From assembly GCA_017939795.1 (NCBI GenBank), contig JAGBAA010000141.1:90469-154468 (forward strand): a stretch of DNA of 64,000 nucleotides, written 5' to 3'. Below are positions 36,421 through 45,882 of the stretch, piece by piece; positions within the stretch are counted from its first letter, which is position 1; every line of letters begins with the position of its first letter. Both the position numbers and the translations under genes were made by a program. The notes below the pieces were generated by a model. It worked only from the letters and a program-made list of their open reading frames with translations. It was not told where the DNA came from and did no database searches. This DNA comes from Thermoguttaceae bacterium. Lineage in GTDB: Bacteria > Planctomycetota > Planctomycetia > Pirellulales > Thermoguttaceae.

Positions 36421-37377
36421 CTACTTTGCGTAGCTTTCGTAGTTCTTCGCGACTTCTGCTTCCTCTGTGTTCCCATCATGGAAGTAGAGACGGTATTTGA
36501 ACGTGACGGATTCGCCATTTTTCACTGTGAGAGAACCATCCTGGATCTTACCGCCGGTGAAATCACGCACTCCAAAAGGATTGGCGGCGAAGAGACCGTA
36601 GGTCCGCACGTGCCAGTAGGTCGGGAAACGTTCGCTCGTGGGATGGTTCATGATCGCCACGCCGCAATTTTTGCCGTTGATGATGCCGGAGTAATCGACC
36701 CATGGAGACTGCTTGCCCCATGCGGCATCGTTGGTCAGGCCTTCTGCATTCGTGATTTTTCCGCCCTGTTTCTTGTTGACTTCCAGAACTCCCGGTACAC
36801 GAACACCCATCGTTCCTTCTTTCGTATCGCCGAATTTAACGTCGCCGTGTGATGCGATGAGCTTGAGTTCCAGATCCATCCAGCGGCCGTGAGTATCTGC
36901 ACCGAATGTGCATGTGCGTTCTTCCGTCAGCAGGATCTGGTTGGTCGGCCGGACTTTCCAGAGATTCACGGAGGTGAAGGAGGGGGCTTCAAATTTGGTG
37001 AATTCCTGATGTTCGATCAGCCCGCTCGTTCGGGATGGCTGTTCGTGCCAGAAATCGTATCCGTTCACGCTGCCGTGAGTGAACCAGACGGAGCGCTGGT
37101 GAATATGATCGTAGGAATCGAACGGGAAGCGTTTGGGATTCGGATCTTTCATTGGATAATCGCGAGTCAGTCCATTTCCGTTGGGAGCATAGACCGGCCA
37201 GAAGATCGGTTTCATTCCGTACGAAAAATTGTACGTCGTGAAATGCTTGCCGTCAATGAGGACTTTTACGGCACCTTCGTTCTTTTCAAACTTGACTTCT
37301 GCTGCGGAAAGATCCGCACACCAAATGCCTGCCAGCACCATGCCGGCGAGGAAAACTATCTGAAAAATTCTTTTCAT
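36421..37377 (-). CDS. Secreted DUF6807 (PmoA-like) protein
   Basis: A 318-residue protein with a signal peptide (MKRIFQIVFLAG to about residue 24). Hallmarks are the YNFSYGMKPIFWPVY segment, DHIHQRSVWFTHGSVNGYDFW near residue 90 and MNHPTSERFPTYWHVR near 240, typical of the family once annotated as methane oxygenase PmoA, now DUF6807. Despite that old name there is no reason to link it to methane. Members are common in planctomycete polysaccharide-use loci. ATG 37377 follows AAAGGT and gives a clean signal peptide; ATG 37395 is possible. Confidence 0.87.
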   Translation of the reverse strand: MKRIFQIVFLAGMVLAGIWCADLSAAEVKFEKNEGAVKVLIDGKHFTTYNFSYGMKPIFWPVYAPNGNGLTRDYPMKDPNPKRFPFDSYDHIHQRSVWFTHGSVNGYDFWHEQPSRTSGLIEHQEFTKFEAPSFTSVNLWKVRPTNQILLTEERTCTFGADTHGRWMDLELKLIASHGDVKFGDTKEGTMGVRVPGVLEVNKKQGGKITNAEGLTNDAAWGKQSPWVDYSGIINGKNCGVAIMNHPTSERFPTYWHVRTYGLFAANPFGVRDFTGGKIQDGSLTVKNGESVTFKYRLYFHDGNTEEAEVAKNYESYAK

Positions 37378-37509
37378 GGATGGACCTTTTTTCATTGAAA
37401 GGTAAATTGAAATGGAAAGTTAAGTACGGTGAACCGGGCACAAATAGCAGCCTGGTCCCAATGTATAGGGATACTTGAGGTCCCGGCATCAGGAAAGTCA
37501 GTTTTCCTA

Positions 37510-37561
37510 AAATGCGGGATTCTGCCAAATGTAGGATTCTGCCAAATGCGGGGATCTCGTC
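37510..37561. repeat. 17-bp tandem repeats between the NPCBM and DUF6807 genes
   Basis: Three units with the pattern AAATGNRGGATTCTGCC at 37510-37526, 37527-37543 and 37544-37561 (the last one base longer and more diverged), then a partial AAATGCAGG. They sit just downstream of the NPCBM-protein stop on the minus strand. Confidence 0.8.
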
Positions 37562-37573
37562 AAATGCAGGCAA

Positions 37574-39235
37574 TTATTTCACGAGCTGCGCATTCGCAAA
37601 CGCTGCGTGGTCGGACAGATTGCCTTCTTCGCCAAAATCGACGAGGATCGTGAGTCTGCGCGCGCCGGAAATGTCCAGCGAGAGCGGTTTTGGCGCGTCT
37701 TTTCCCGTGATGGTCTCCTGGAAAAGGAGCCGGTCATCTGCGAGGATCGAGACTTCTGCGGAGCCGCCGGGACGAACAAGATCGTCGATCCCCAAGAGTG
37801 TTTCGAATTTTCGAAATGCTCCCGGAAGACGAAAAACCATTTGGGTGCGTGAAGTCAATTCCAGGCCATTCGCGTATTCTTTTCCGGCCAGCCGGATTGC
37901 TTTTCCGGAAAATCCCTGGTTGATCCGCGGCGCATAGAATGCCTGTGCCGGACGAAATATCCCGTTCTCTTCGGTTGGGGAATGGGAGGTGTTTCCGGAG
38001 ATGGAACCGGAAGTGCCCGCAGTCTGGGTATTTGAATACGCCAGAGCTGTCGTCAGGGGGAAATAGGGCGTCCATTTCGTCGATTCTGCTTTCAGATCCG
38101 CAAGAAAAACGGTCCTCCCTTGCGTGAGATCCAGAGTCTGGAGCGTCCGGATCGGCAGCGTGAGCGCATGACCGGCCGTCGTGAGACAGCGGATCGATGG
38201 AGCATTTTCTGCGTTCTGCGTACTGTTGTCCGGTCCCGAATCCGGAGAAACTGTACCGTCGTTTTCTGGAATAGTCAGGCTGGAAATGAAAAGTTCACTT
38301 CCAAATTCATCCGTCAGGATACCGAGAAGAGGCAGTTCATGAAGTACTGGATCCGCCAGCTGTGTTTCGGGATCCGCGGAGGTTCTGCCTCGGGCTTCTG
38401 TGTCCCCGGAAGGGATGGCAGTGGAAGGACGATTCGAAGCAAACCGAATCGCGAAAATGTGCCGAAGGCGAACGCTGATCGACTCGCCGTCCTGCTCAAA
38501 ACGCACGGCTTTGTCCGTCAGTTCCAGAATCGTGCCATAGTAAAAGTTCAGCTTTTCGTTGCGGAAAACGACTAGCAGATCCTCGTTTGTTTCCAGTCCC
38601 TGGATCTCTTCCCAATCGGCATCCAGGTCTTTGTTTTGACCAAGTCGGGAACCCTGAAAGAGTATCTCCGGAATCTCTCCGCGTTTCATTTGGATCGTTT
38701 CGCCACCTCCTGCCGGTTCCAGATGAAAGACGCCTTCCTGCAGCGTCACGGATCGGACCTTTAGGAGTGAACCGCCAAGCATGACGTTTCGCAGTTCATC
38801 CATTCCGTTCCCGGAACTGGTTTCTTTTGATCCGCTGGTTTCTTTGGATTCCGGGGGAGTGTGGGGAGTGCTTTTCGGTATATTCTGAGTATCGCGGACA
38901 GTGTCAGCCGGCAAATCGGCGCGAAACCGGAGCACGCGAAGCGAACGGGTCGGAAATTCTCCGGAAAGAACGGATGCTTTCCCCTCTTCCGACGAAATGG
39001 GGGCTTCCGACAGTTGAGGCTGGGGACTCGATGCGGGAACGGAAGTACCGATGTTCATTTCCAGCGGATCTTTCATTCGCAGTGTTTCGCTGCCGATCTC
39101 CAAAAGGGAGCCGGAGAATGTTCGCCCATCGAGAGTGTCCGCCTGGATCGGGATCTCTCCGCCTTCACAGAAAGGCAGGACGTGTGGGCCGGCTCCCAAA
39201 AGCAATGCTGCCGAGAGCAGGACGGTTTGCCGCAT
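37574..39235 (-). CDS. Secreted protein with C-terminal NPCBM-like domain
   Basis: About 553 residues. From 39235 it begins with a signal peptide (MRQTVLLSAALLLGAG, cleavage near EGG). Two similar beta-rich segments follow: one near residue 15-45 (ADTLDGRTFSGSLLEI) and others around ELTDKAVRF and LRMKDPLE, which look like repeated small barrels. The last 110 residues resemble an NPCBM/NEW2 carbohydrate-binding domain (AGKEYANGLELTSRTQMVF, DDRLLF, LTILVDFGEEGNLSDHA). No catalytic motif is seen. Start choice is weak: no ribosome site precedes 39235, and in-frame starts at 39304 and 39346 would bury the signal. It follows the TPR-like gene on the same strand by about 250 bp. Confidence 0.75.
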   Translation of the reverse strand: MRQTVLLSAALLLGAGPHVLPFCEGGEIPIQADTLDGRTFSGSLLEIGSETLRMKDPLEMNIGTSVPASSPQPQLSEAPISSEEGKASVLSGEFPTRSLRVLRFRADLPADTVRDTQNIPKSTPHTPPESKETSGSKETSSGNGMDELRNVMLGGSLLKVRSVTLQEGVFHLEPAGGGETIQMKRGEIPEILFQGSRLGQNKDLDADWEEIQGLETNEDLLVVFRNEKLNFYYGTILELTDKAVRFEQDGESISVRLRHIFAIRFASNRPSTAIPSGDTEARGRTSADPETQLADPVLHELPLLGILTDEFGSELFISSLTIPENDGTVSPDSGPDNSTQNAENAPSIRCLTTAGHALTLPIRTLQTLDLTQGRTVFLADLKAESTKWTPYFPLTTALAYSNTQTAGTSGSISGNTSHSPTEENGIFRPAQAFYAPRINQGFSGKAIRLAGKEYANGLELTSRTQMVFRLPGAFRKFETLLGIDDLVRPGGSAEVSILADDRLLFQETITGKDAPKPLSLDISGARRLTILVDFGEEGNLSDHAAFANAQLVK

Positions 39236-39485
39236 GGATCTCGGAAGATGAGAGTTTCTGCCCGTTAGGAATCGGAAATCTGTCCGGTGTCTTGGATCTT
39301 TCATTTTTGTGTCTCGACTTTGAGGCTGCCCGGTTGGGTTCTTCAATAAAATGGCGTTAGGGCTGGTCCCTCTTCTTCAAAAAGTACGATTTGCCGATCC
39401 AGCTCGCATTCCGTCTTTGGATGCCGTGGATCGTTTGTTTGGAAAATTGGAAAAACGGGTGAGTGGGCGGAAATCCAGCTTCAAA

Positions 39486-40556
39486 TTATTCTGCGATCCG
39501 GCGAAAATACTGCTCGATCGCTTCACGATAGTGCGGCGGAAAATCGCGTCCCAGCTGCTGAAGAATCTCTTCGCGTTCCTTTTCCGGGAGCGTTCCCCAC
39601 TCCTTTTCAAATTTCAGCTCGCGCCGCGTCACGTGCCCCGGTCCTTTTCCTCCGGAAGGTTTGGCTTTTTCGGACGGTTTCCCAGGTTTGAGAGACCGGC
39701 TCATCTGCTTTTTCTGATTTTGGGATTCCTGCTCCATCTCTTCGATCATCGAGTCAAGCATCTTCACGATCTCTTCTTCGGAGTTCTGCACTTTCTCTCC
39801 CGCGTTTCCGGAATCCAGATTTCGTTCTACGCTCTTCATTTTTCGGGAAACCATTTCGAGCGATTTGTCCTGGAGTCTTTCCAGATCTTTTTCCATTAAT
39901 TGTGCGAGTGCGGAAAATCGCGCAGGAACCGAGGGGATCGATGCGTTTTTCTCCGAAATGTTTTCCAGTTTCCGAAACTCTGTGAGCGATTTCAGGCACG
40001 CTTCTTTCTCAAGTACCTGGTGTTCTGCTGCTGCGCGATAGAACCAGTATTCGGAAGCCGGATGGAAAGCGTTTAAGGCGGTTTGGGAAAGCTCTGCAAG
40101 GACTGGCTGACCGGCTGGAGATGCCGCATTCCAAACGGAGGTATTCAGGAATGGAGCATTTTCGGCACTTCGGAAAATCTCCAGAGCGGACTCAAAATCC
40201 CCTTCCCGGAGCTTCGCGATCCCATTTTGCAGCTGGATCAGTTCCTGTTCCGTTGGCGGAACGATCGTTCCGTTCCCTGAAATGGGCGGCTGCGGTTCCG
40301 TATTTGTCTTGGGTAAAGTCTCTTGCTGGACGGCACTTTCCTCTTGGGGTTGAGCGGCTGGCGGAATCCTGCTTTCTTCTCCCCATCCGACTGCAGGAAA
40401 TGCGGTCCAGAGCAGAAATGAGAAACTGAGCCAAATCAGATGCCGGAACAGCTCGTGCTTGTGTTTCCGCCGCTCTGAGCCGGAGAACGGAAGGGGAACG
40501 TCGGCCATTCTGATGAACGCAGGGGCGTTGACTTTTTTTTCGAATTCAGGACTCAT
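39486..40556 (-). CDS. Hypothetical TPR-like protein with membrane anchor
   Basis: A 356-residue protein. A single hydrophobic segment near residues 38-58 (LIWLSFSFLLWTAFPAVGW) follows a charged N-terminus, suggesting an anchor or late signal. A Pro/Gln/Glu linker follows, then helical TPR-like units (LREGDFESALEIFRSAEN, ASEYWFYRAAAEHQ) and a highly charged coiled-coil region, ending with REEILQQLGRDFPPHYREAIEQYFRRIAE. This ending recurs in small proteins beside planctomycete DUF4175 genes. The start overlaps the stop of the DUF4175-like gene by 4 bp, so the two products probably work together. Confidence 0.75.
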   Translation of the reverse strand: MSPEFEKKVNAPAFIRMADVPLPFSGSERRKHKHELFRHLIWLSFSFLLWTAFPAVGWGEESRIPPAAQPQEESAVQQETLPKTNTEPQPPISGNGTIVPPTEQELIQLQNGIAKLREGDFESALEIFRSAENAPFLNTSVWNAASPAGQPVLAELSQTALNAFHPASEYWFYRAAAEHQVLEKEACLKSLTEFRKLENISEKNASIPSVPARFSALAQLMEKDLERLQDKSLEMVSRKMKSVERNLDSGNAGEKVQNSEEEIVKMLDSMIEEMEQESQNQKKQMSRSLKPGKPSEKAKPSGGKGPGHVTRRELKFEKEWGTLPEKEREEILQQLGRDFPPHYREAIEQYFRRIAE

Positions 40557-43500
40557 TCTGTTCCCTCCACCGCCATTTCATGAACGATTTTACGTATTTT
40601 TTCCTGCTGGAGCGAAAGATTACGGAGGATCTCCAGGTGCGCCGGATCTTCGGCCCTCTCTTCGGAAAGCATTTTACCGACTTCCTGTGTTCTGTGCCAG
40701 ATCCGGATCTGTGCCGACCGGATCATCTTCAGTTCCGCGATCCGGTCAATGAGTGCCGGATCTTCCGCATTTTCGGCGGCCTGAGATTCCTGATCGCCGT
40801 TTTCTTCTTTCTCCTCTTCCTGCATTTCTCGCTCAGCCTGCTTCACTGCCGCCAGCATTTCCTCCAATGCCGCCAGAATGTCTTCTTCCATTTTGACTGT
40901 GAATGCATCAGCCTTCCCGTTGGCGAGCAGGTCCGTGACGGTCCGCATATCTTCTGACGTCGACGTAAGGACTTCCGCCATCATTCGGGCGCGTCCGTCT
41001 TCACGAAGCATCTGAAGGAGCTTTTCCGCTTTCAGCATGAGTTCCTTTTCCCGACGGCTTAACCGCGTCGTTTCGTCCTTGAATTCCGGAGTACGTTCTT
41101 TTTCCGGGATCCGAACCAGGCGATTCGTGTCGTCAAGGATCCCCTGCTGGGTCTGGATCAGTGCCTGAAGCTGCGTCTCGATATGGGCCAGTGTACGTTT
41201 GGTTTCTTCTTCGCGCAGCTGACGCAGGATCTGTTCCAGATGGGCTTTGGCTTCATCCAGTTCCTGAAGAGCTTTTCTCTGCTCTTCAAGAGCTCCGCTT
41301 CTTTGGGATCGTTCCAGCATCTTACGGGCAGCATCCATGCGTTCCTGCGCTTTGCGGAGTGTCTGCGAAAGGTCCTTTTCTCCAGGTTCTGTTTGGTTTT
41401 CCGGGGCGGCGTTTTCCTTCGGTTCCTCCGTTTCCAGTTCTTCCGAATCTTCCAGTCTCCCATTTTTTCCCGCTTTCCCGGATCCCTCAGACGGAGAGTC
41501 CTTCGACTCTGCAGGATCCGGGTTTTCCTTTTCCTGTTTGGAACTGGGAGCTGCCTCGGACTGTTGGGCTGCATTTTCGTCTTTTGAGGATGAGCCAGTC
41601 CGATTTTCATCCTGCTCGTCTGAGATCCTGCGGGCAAGCTCGCCGGTCTTTTGGGCGTTTGTGTCCTGATCTTTCGACAGTTCCTTCACGTCCCGCACCT
41701 GCCTGGTTCGGCCTTCCAGAGACTGCTGTTCGCGGATCCGTTGGTTCAGTTCTTTCAAATGCGCACGGAGACGCTCTGTTTCACTTCGGATCCGGCGGCT
41801 TCGATCCTCGGATTCAAGTTTTTCCAGGATTTTTTTCAGATCAGGGATCAGTTTCTGCACGGCATTGCCTGCCTGAGAAAAAGAGTCCTCCCGAAGTTCC
41901 AGAATGATCCGGTCCATCTGCGGCAGGATCCTGGATTCATCGCTCATTCTGCGAGCTTCTTTCAAAAGCTCCATTCGGTTAGAGTCATTTCGAAGCATCT
42001 CGAGCATCTGCGGGATCTTTTCATGCCAACCGCGGAATGTTCTCTGGATCTCCTCCTGACGTTCAGGCAGCCGTTCCGGGGAACTCGCATTTTCCTTTTC
42101 TTCGGACTCTTCTTTTTCAGCGTCGCGCTTTAGCGGATCCGATGCGTTGGCGTCTTCCGATTCCAGATCCTCTCCCGCATCCTTTTCGCCCGATTCGTCT
42201 CCCTCTGTATCCTCCTCCTCTTCATCGCCAAAATCAAGCTCGGCCAATTCACTCAGTCCGGAACGGTTGGCGCGTTTGATCTCGGACTGGAGTTCTTCTT
42301 CCTGACGAATGACAGTGCGGAGCATTTCGGTCATTTCGTTGAAGTCCTGCATTTTGAGCATTTTTTCGCGTACGGAAAAAAGAAGCAGGATCAGGGCATC
42401 CATCTGCTTTTCTGCTTTTTGGTGCAGATCTTTGGCTTCAGCGGCATCTCCGGCCTCAATGGCCTGGCGAAGCGGAATGAGCGAAAGTTCCAGTTCCGGG
42501 ATCCATCTCGTGTGGATCTCGAGCAGCGGCTGGCGGATCCCGCTTTCAAGACGCTCGTGCCAGACCGGTGAGTCGATCCGATTGTGCTTCATTTGAAGGC
42601 AAATGTTCTCTACCCCCTCGGCAATTCCATGGAATTCGTGGGAATTTTTTCGTCCGTTCTGAATGATGCGTTCTGTCCGATAGCTCAACAGAGCCAGGAG
42701 AGGATCTTCTTCCTTTTCTGCTTTTTCTCCGGCAGATTCCTTCTTTTCTGCGGATCGCCCCGAGAGCGATGTGGGATCCTGGGTCGTTTCCGGATCCTGA
42801 ATACTTGCTGGCCTCTGTACATTTCCCGGATTTGAAAAAGCCTCTTCAAGTGCAAAGTCCGCCAGGGTTTCCCGAGAATCCCGGATTTCAGCAAAAACGG
42901 CATCAAAAAGCTGACCGAGGACGACTTCACGTCCTTCAAGACGCCATCGGAGCTGTTCGGGAGAAACGACTTCCAGCGTGACCGCCTGGGAACGGTTTCT
43001 GCGCGGCGTTTGCGGAATGAGGTCGTTTTGGTCCTCTGCGATCATGAAGATCTGAAACTGATCTCCCGGCTGGAGACCGAGGCCGGTCGTGTCGAGTGCG
43101 TGCTTTTCTGTTCCGTCAGCCAGGAACTCCATGACGGGCGTCTTCCGGTCTTTAAACTGAAGGAGCCATTTTTCCCCGGCAGGAGGCGGAGCTGGGGTAT
43201 CTTGGGAACTTTTCGCGGCCGGTGATGCTTCTGGATTTTCGTTTGGGATCCGTTCCGTCTGCCAGGCGAAACCAACATTCTTCAGACCATAGTCGTCCGA
43301 AATTTTGCCTTTCATCGGCAAGTAGGCATTCGGCGTGATTGCGTCTCCGATCCCCCATGGATCTACGGCGAGGGCCGGGAGGGTGTCTTCTTCTACTGCG
43401 AGCTGCAGACGAACGGGTACTGGCGATGAAATGCCGTCGGTATCGTGAAGCGTGAACGTGAGCGTCGTATCCTCTCGGAAAATGCCGAAAGGGATCTCGA

Positions 43501-44926
43501 TCTGCCGACTGTTCGTGCTGGAAGGCCGGATCATAAAGCGGTCGGATGCCTGACTGGGATTCTGGACCGGGGGGACCGAATTGGGCGATCCCGAATTGGA
43601 GGAGTTCGCGGACGGGACTTTCGCCTGCGCTGCCTTCGGAGCAGATGCCTGCATTGGGATTGGGGTTGCGGATGAAGCAGGATCCTGTCGGGAGATCCAT
43701 TGAGATTCCGGGATCTCTGCCTCCTGACCGGCAATTTGAAGGACCGCAGATTCCAGCGGTTTATTGGCATTACCCAGAATGGAAACGCGTGTCCCGGCCG
43801 GGATGGTCTGGATCGTTCCGGGAGAGACCGTTGTGGGCGTCAATGCCGTATATTGCGGGTATTCCAGCCGAAGTGAGAGCGTAAGTGTGGGACTGTCCAC
43901 CACTTCCACTCGCAGTCCGCGTTGCGATGCGTCACCGGCCGTCACGTCGAAAGTGAAGGAATTCAGGACTCCGCGGTATGTGTACGTGAAGTCCGCCCAT
44001 TCTTCTTCGTTCGTGAAGGTCTCATTCTCACGTTCCATGGCGATTCGGTCCCGGATCCCGTCTTCCGTCTGGTACGAAAAAACGACGGTGCGCAATGTGT
44101 CCGTCAGCTTTTTTCCGGGCTGCGAAGGATCCGGTTCCCTGACGCCAGCCCGTAAACGGATCTCAACGTCGGAACCGCGGGCGACTTTCAGAACTCCGTT
44201 TTGAAAATTTCCCTTCATCTCAATTTGGACGGCTCTCGGCCACGGGGTTGAGGAAAGGGCGAGAAAGCGCGTTTTCCAAATCGAAAAAAGCTGCGGCTGC
44301 GTGTAGGCAAAACCGGAGATGGATGTGGCCGTCAGGATGGCTCCAAGGACCCCGAGGATCAGAGGCCGAAATCGGAAAATAGGGCGGAGCCGGAAATTTT
44401 GGAGTTTGGGTGCGAGTTCTTCACGGACCTGCGCAAGAAGTGCGTCTCGATGTGCCGTCTGAAAAGCATCTGTTCCGAAGACGTCCGGGGTGAAATCAGC
44501 TGGGAGCACCTCTTCTGTATATGTTCCCTTTTCCGGCTCGACCAGAGTCAGGAGAGAATCGTTGAATTCCGGAAACTGACGTTCCAAAAGGATCGCGAGC
44601 GCATGGTCAGAGATCGGTTTGACCAATGGCCGGAACACCAAAAACACCAAACTGACGACTGTCCAGATCCCTGAAAAAACGAGAAAAAACAGACGGAAGA
44701 GCGGCGCAGATTCCAAAAAACGGTCGATTCCCAGAGAGATCCAGAAAAGGAGGCCTAGCTGAAAAATGCAGATCCCCAGTCCTTCAGCAGCGAGGTAAAT
44801 GCGGATCTGCCGACGGATCTTCTGAAAAAGCTTTCGGATCTCAGTGGGTAAGGATAGGTTCATGATCTTTGGGATGGAGCTTTGGGATGGAGCGAAAAAA
44901 TGAAACGGGCCCTGCTGACGGGTCAA
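40553..44926 (-). CDS. DUF4175-like giant membrane protein with coiled coils
   Basis: A 1457-residue protein. Two membrane segments lie near residues 45-70 and 78-100 and a third near 185-205, as in DUF4175-type proteins. Residues of about 230-620 are beta-rich and extracytoplasmic-looking, and the remaining 830 are highly charged coiled coil with Glu-rich runs. The cluster context recalls Bat/aerotolerance-like operons, but no MoxR or von Willebrand gene is here. The TTG at 44926 is taken as start because AAGGGG lies five bases upstream and the codon overlaps the stop of the previous gene (TTGA); ATG 44863 is the alternative. Function is unknown. Confidence 0.8.
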   Translation of the reverse strand: MTRQQGPFHFFAPSQSSIPKIMNLSLPTEIRKLFQKIRRQIRIYLAAEGLGICIFQLGLLFWISLGIDRFLESAPLFRLFFLVFSGIWTVVSLVFLVFRPLVKPISDHALAILLERQFPEFNDSLLTLVEPEKGTYTEEVLPADFTPDVFGTDAFQTAHRDALLAQVREELAPKLQNFRLRPIFRFRPLILGVLGAILTATSISGFAYTQPQLFSIWKTRFLALSSTPWPRAVQIEMKGNFQNGVLKVARGSDVEIRLRAGVREPDPSQPGKKLTDTLRTVVFSYQTEDGIRDRIAMERENETFTNEEEWADFTYTYRGVLNSFTFDVTAGDASQRGLRVEVVDSPTLTLSLRLEYPQYTALTPTTVSPGTIQTIPAGTRVSILGNANKPLESAVLQIAGQEAEIPESQWISRQDPASSATPIPMQASAPKAAQAKVPSANSSNSGSPNSVPPVQNPSQASDRFMIRPSSTNSRQIEIPFGIFREDTTLTFTLHDTDGISSPVPVRLQLAVEEDTLPALAVDPWGIGDAITPNAYLPMKGKISDDYGLKNVGFAWQTERIPNENPEASPAAKSSQDTPAPPPAGEKWLLQFKDRKTPVMEFLADGTEKHALDTTGLGLQPGDQFQIFMIAEDQNDLIPQTPRRNRSQAVTLEVVSPEQLRWRLEGREVVLGQLFDAVFAEIRDSRETLADFALEEAFSNPGNVQRPASIQDPETTQDPTSLSGRSAEKKESAGEKAEKEEDPLLALLSYRTERIIQNGRKNSHEFHGIAEGVENICLQMKHNRIDSPVWHERLESGIRQPLLEIHTRWIPELELSLIPLRQAIEAGDAAEAKDLHQKAEKQMDALILLLFSVREKMLKMQDFNEMTEMLRTVIRQEEELQSEIKRANRSGLSELAELDFGDEEEEDTEGDESGEKDAGEDLESEDANASDPLKRDAEKEESEEKENASSPERLPERQEEIQRTFRGWHEKIPQMLEMLRNDSNRMELLKEARRMSDESRILPQMDRIILELREDSFSQAGNAVQKLIPDLKKILEKLESEDRSRRIRSETERLRAHLKELNQRIREQQSLEGRTRQVRDVKELSKDQDTNAQKTGELARRISDEQDENRTGSSSKDENAAQQSEAAPSSKQEKENPDPAESKDSPSEGSGKAGKNGRLEDSEELETEEPKENAAPENQTEPGEKDLSQTLRKAQERMDAARKMLERSQRSGALEEQRKALQELDEAKAHLEQILRQLREEETKRTLAHIETQLQALIQTQQGILDDTNRLVRIPEKERTPEFKDETTRLSRREKELMLKAEKLLQMLREDGRARMMAEVLTSTSEDMRTVTDLLANGKADAFTVKMEEDILAALEEMLAAVKQAEREMQEEEKEENGDQESQAAENAEDPALIDRIAELKMIRSAQIRIWHRTQEVGKMLSEERAEDPAHLEILRNLSLQQEKIRKIVHEMAVEGTE

Positions 44927-45813
44927 TCTTCCCCTTGGCCCCGGTTGGAGAAAATCTTCTGCCAGACGGAACGGACACGGTTCAGGATCCCTCCGGAGAG
45001 ATCCTGATGCCGGGACACTTCTTCGCTGGCTGAAATGTTCTCATTATCCTGCGGGAAGGATGACGCTGGAGAATTTTCTGCGTTCGCAGACGTACGGACC
45101 TGATCCGGTCTGTCTTCAGGAAATTTTTCCACCAGACCTTCCGAAATGCATTCTTCTGGAGGAATGAAGGATCCAGAGGTGCTGACGGGAACATCTGGTT
45201 CAGGAATTTCCCCGTTCCGTGCATTCTCATTCAGCATGACTTCCTCACCAACAGCATAATCTGCCTCGTATCCTTCCGGTGCCGCGACTCCGCAAAACCA
45301 GCCGTCTTCCTGGAGCAGGGTGACGAAAGAGGAAAGGCAGTCCATTTCTGTTTCGTCCGGAAGGCCTTCGGCTGTACGCTGGGATCCGTCCGCGTTCTGA
45401 TCCATGAGCTTTTTCAGGATCTCCTTTTTGAAGAGTCCGCCAAATTCCAGATTTTCATCCAGAACAAAGGCTCCAAGATCCTCATTCTGTTCCAGAATGC
45501 TAAGGGCTTCCTGCCATTCCGGCCGATACGGAACTCCGATGGGCATGATGTATACGCAGTCAGCTTCCGCGTGCGCCAAACCCAGCCGGATCGATTCCCA
45601 CGCAGAAAGTTTCTTTTCATTTAGTCCTTCCGGAGAAGGAGAGGAAATGAAAAGCACTTCTTCCCGGCTCAATTCGTAGGGATTTTCGTATGGTTTGCTT
45701 TGAATGACCATGATCTCGCAGGATTCCGGTCGGAGTTCCAAAAGGGAAAGGAGGGACTCTTCCAGTTTTTCCGGAAAAGCATGGTACGAAATGATGATGG
45801 CTAAACGCTTCAC
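44923..45813 (-). CDS. Glycosyltransferase-2-like protein
   Basis: About 296 residues. The first 110 resemble a GT-A fold: KRLAIIISYHAF, a strand EIMVIQS near residue 35, and a DCVYIMPIGVPYRP segment where family 2 enzymes have DxD and VDAD elements, but a clear DxD is not visible. The C-terminal third is acidic, Pro/Ser-rich and probably disordered. GTG 45813 is chosen as start because AGAGGA lies four bases upstream; a TTG at 45852 lacks a site. It sits between signal peptidase (69 bp) and the DUF4175-like gene (TTGA overlap). If it is active its sugar and acceptor are unknown; it may be an inactive relative. Confidence 0.65.
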   Translation of the reverse strand: MKRLAIIISYHAFPEKLEESLLSLLELRPESCEIMVIQSKPYENPYELSREEVLFISSPSPEGLNEKKLSAWESIRLGLAHAEADCVYIMPIGVPYRPEWQEALSILEQNEDLGAFVLDENLEFGGLFKKEILKKLMDQNADGSQRTAEGLPDETEMDCLSSFVTLLQEDGWFCGVAAPEGYEADYAVGEEVMLNENARNGEIPEPDVPVSTSGSFIPPEECISEGLVEKFPEDRPDQVRTSANAENSPASSFPQDNENISASEEVSRHQDLSGGILNRVRSVWQKIFSNRGQGED

Positions 45814-45882
45814 GATGTCCTCTGTTTCGTGAACAAGGTGCGGGCAGATCAAATCGGCCGCGGAGACGGTTCCGTAAGTGAC

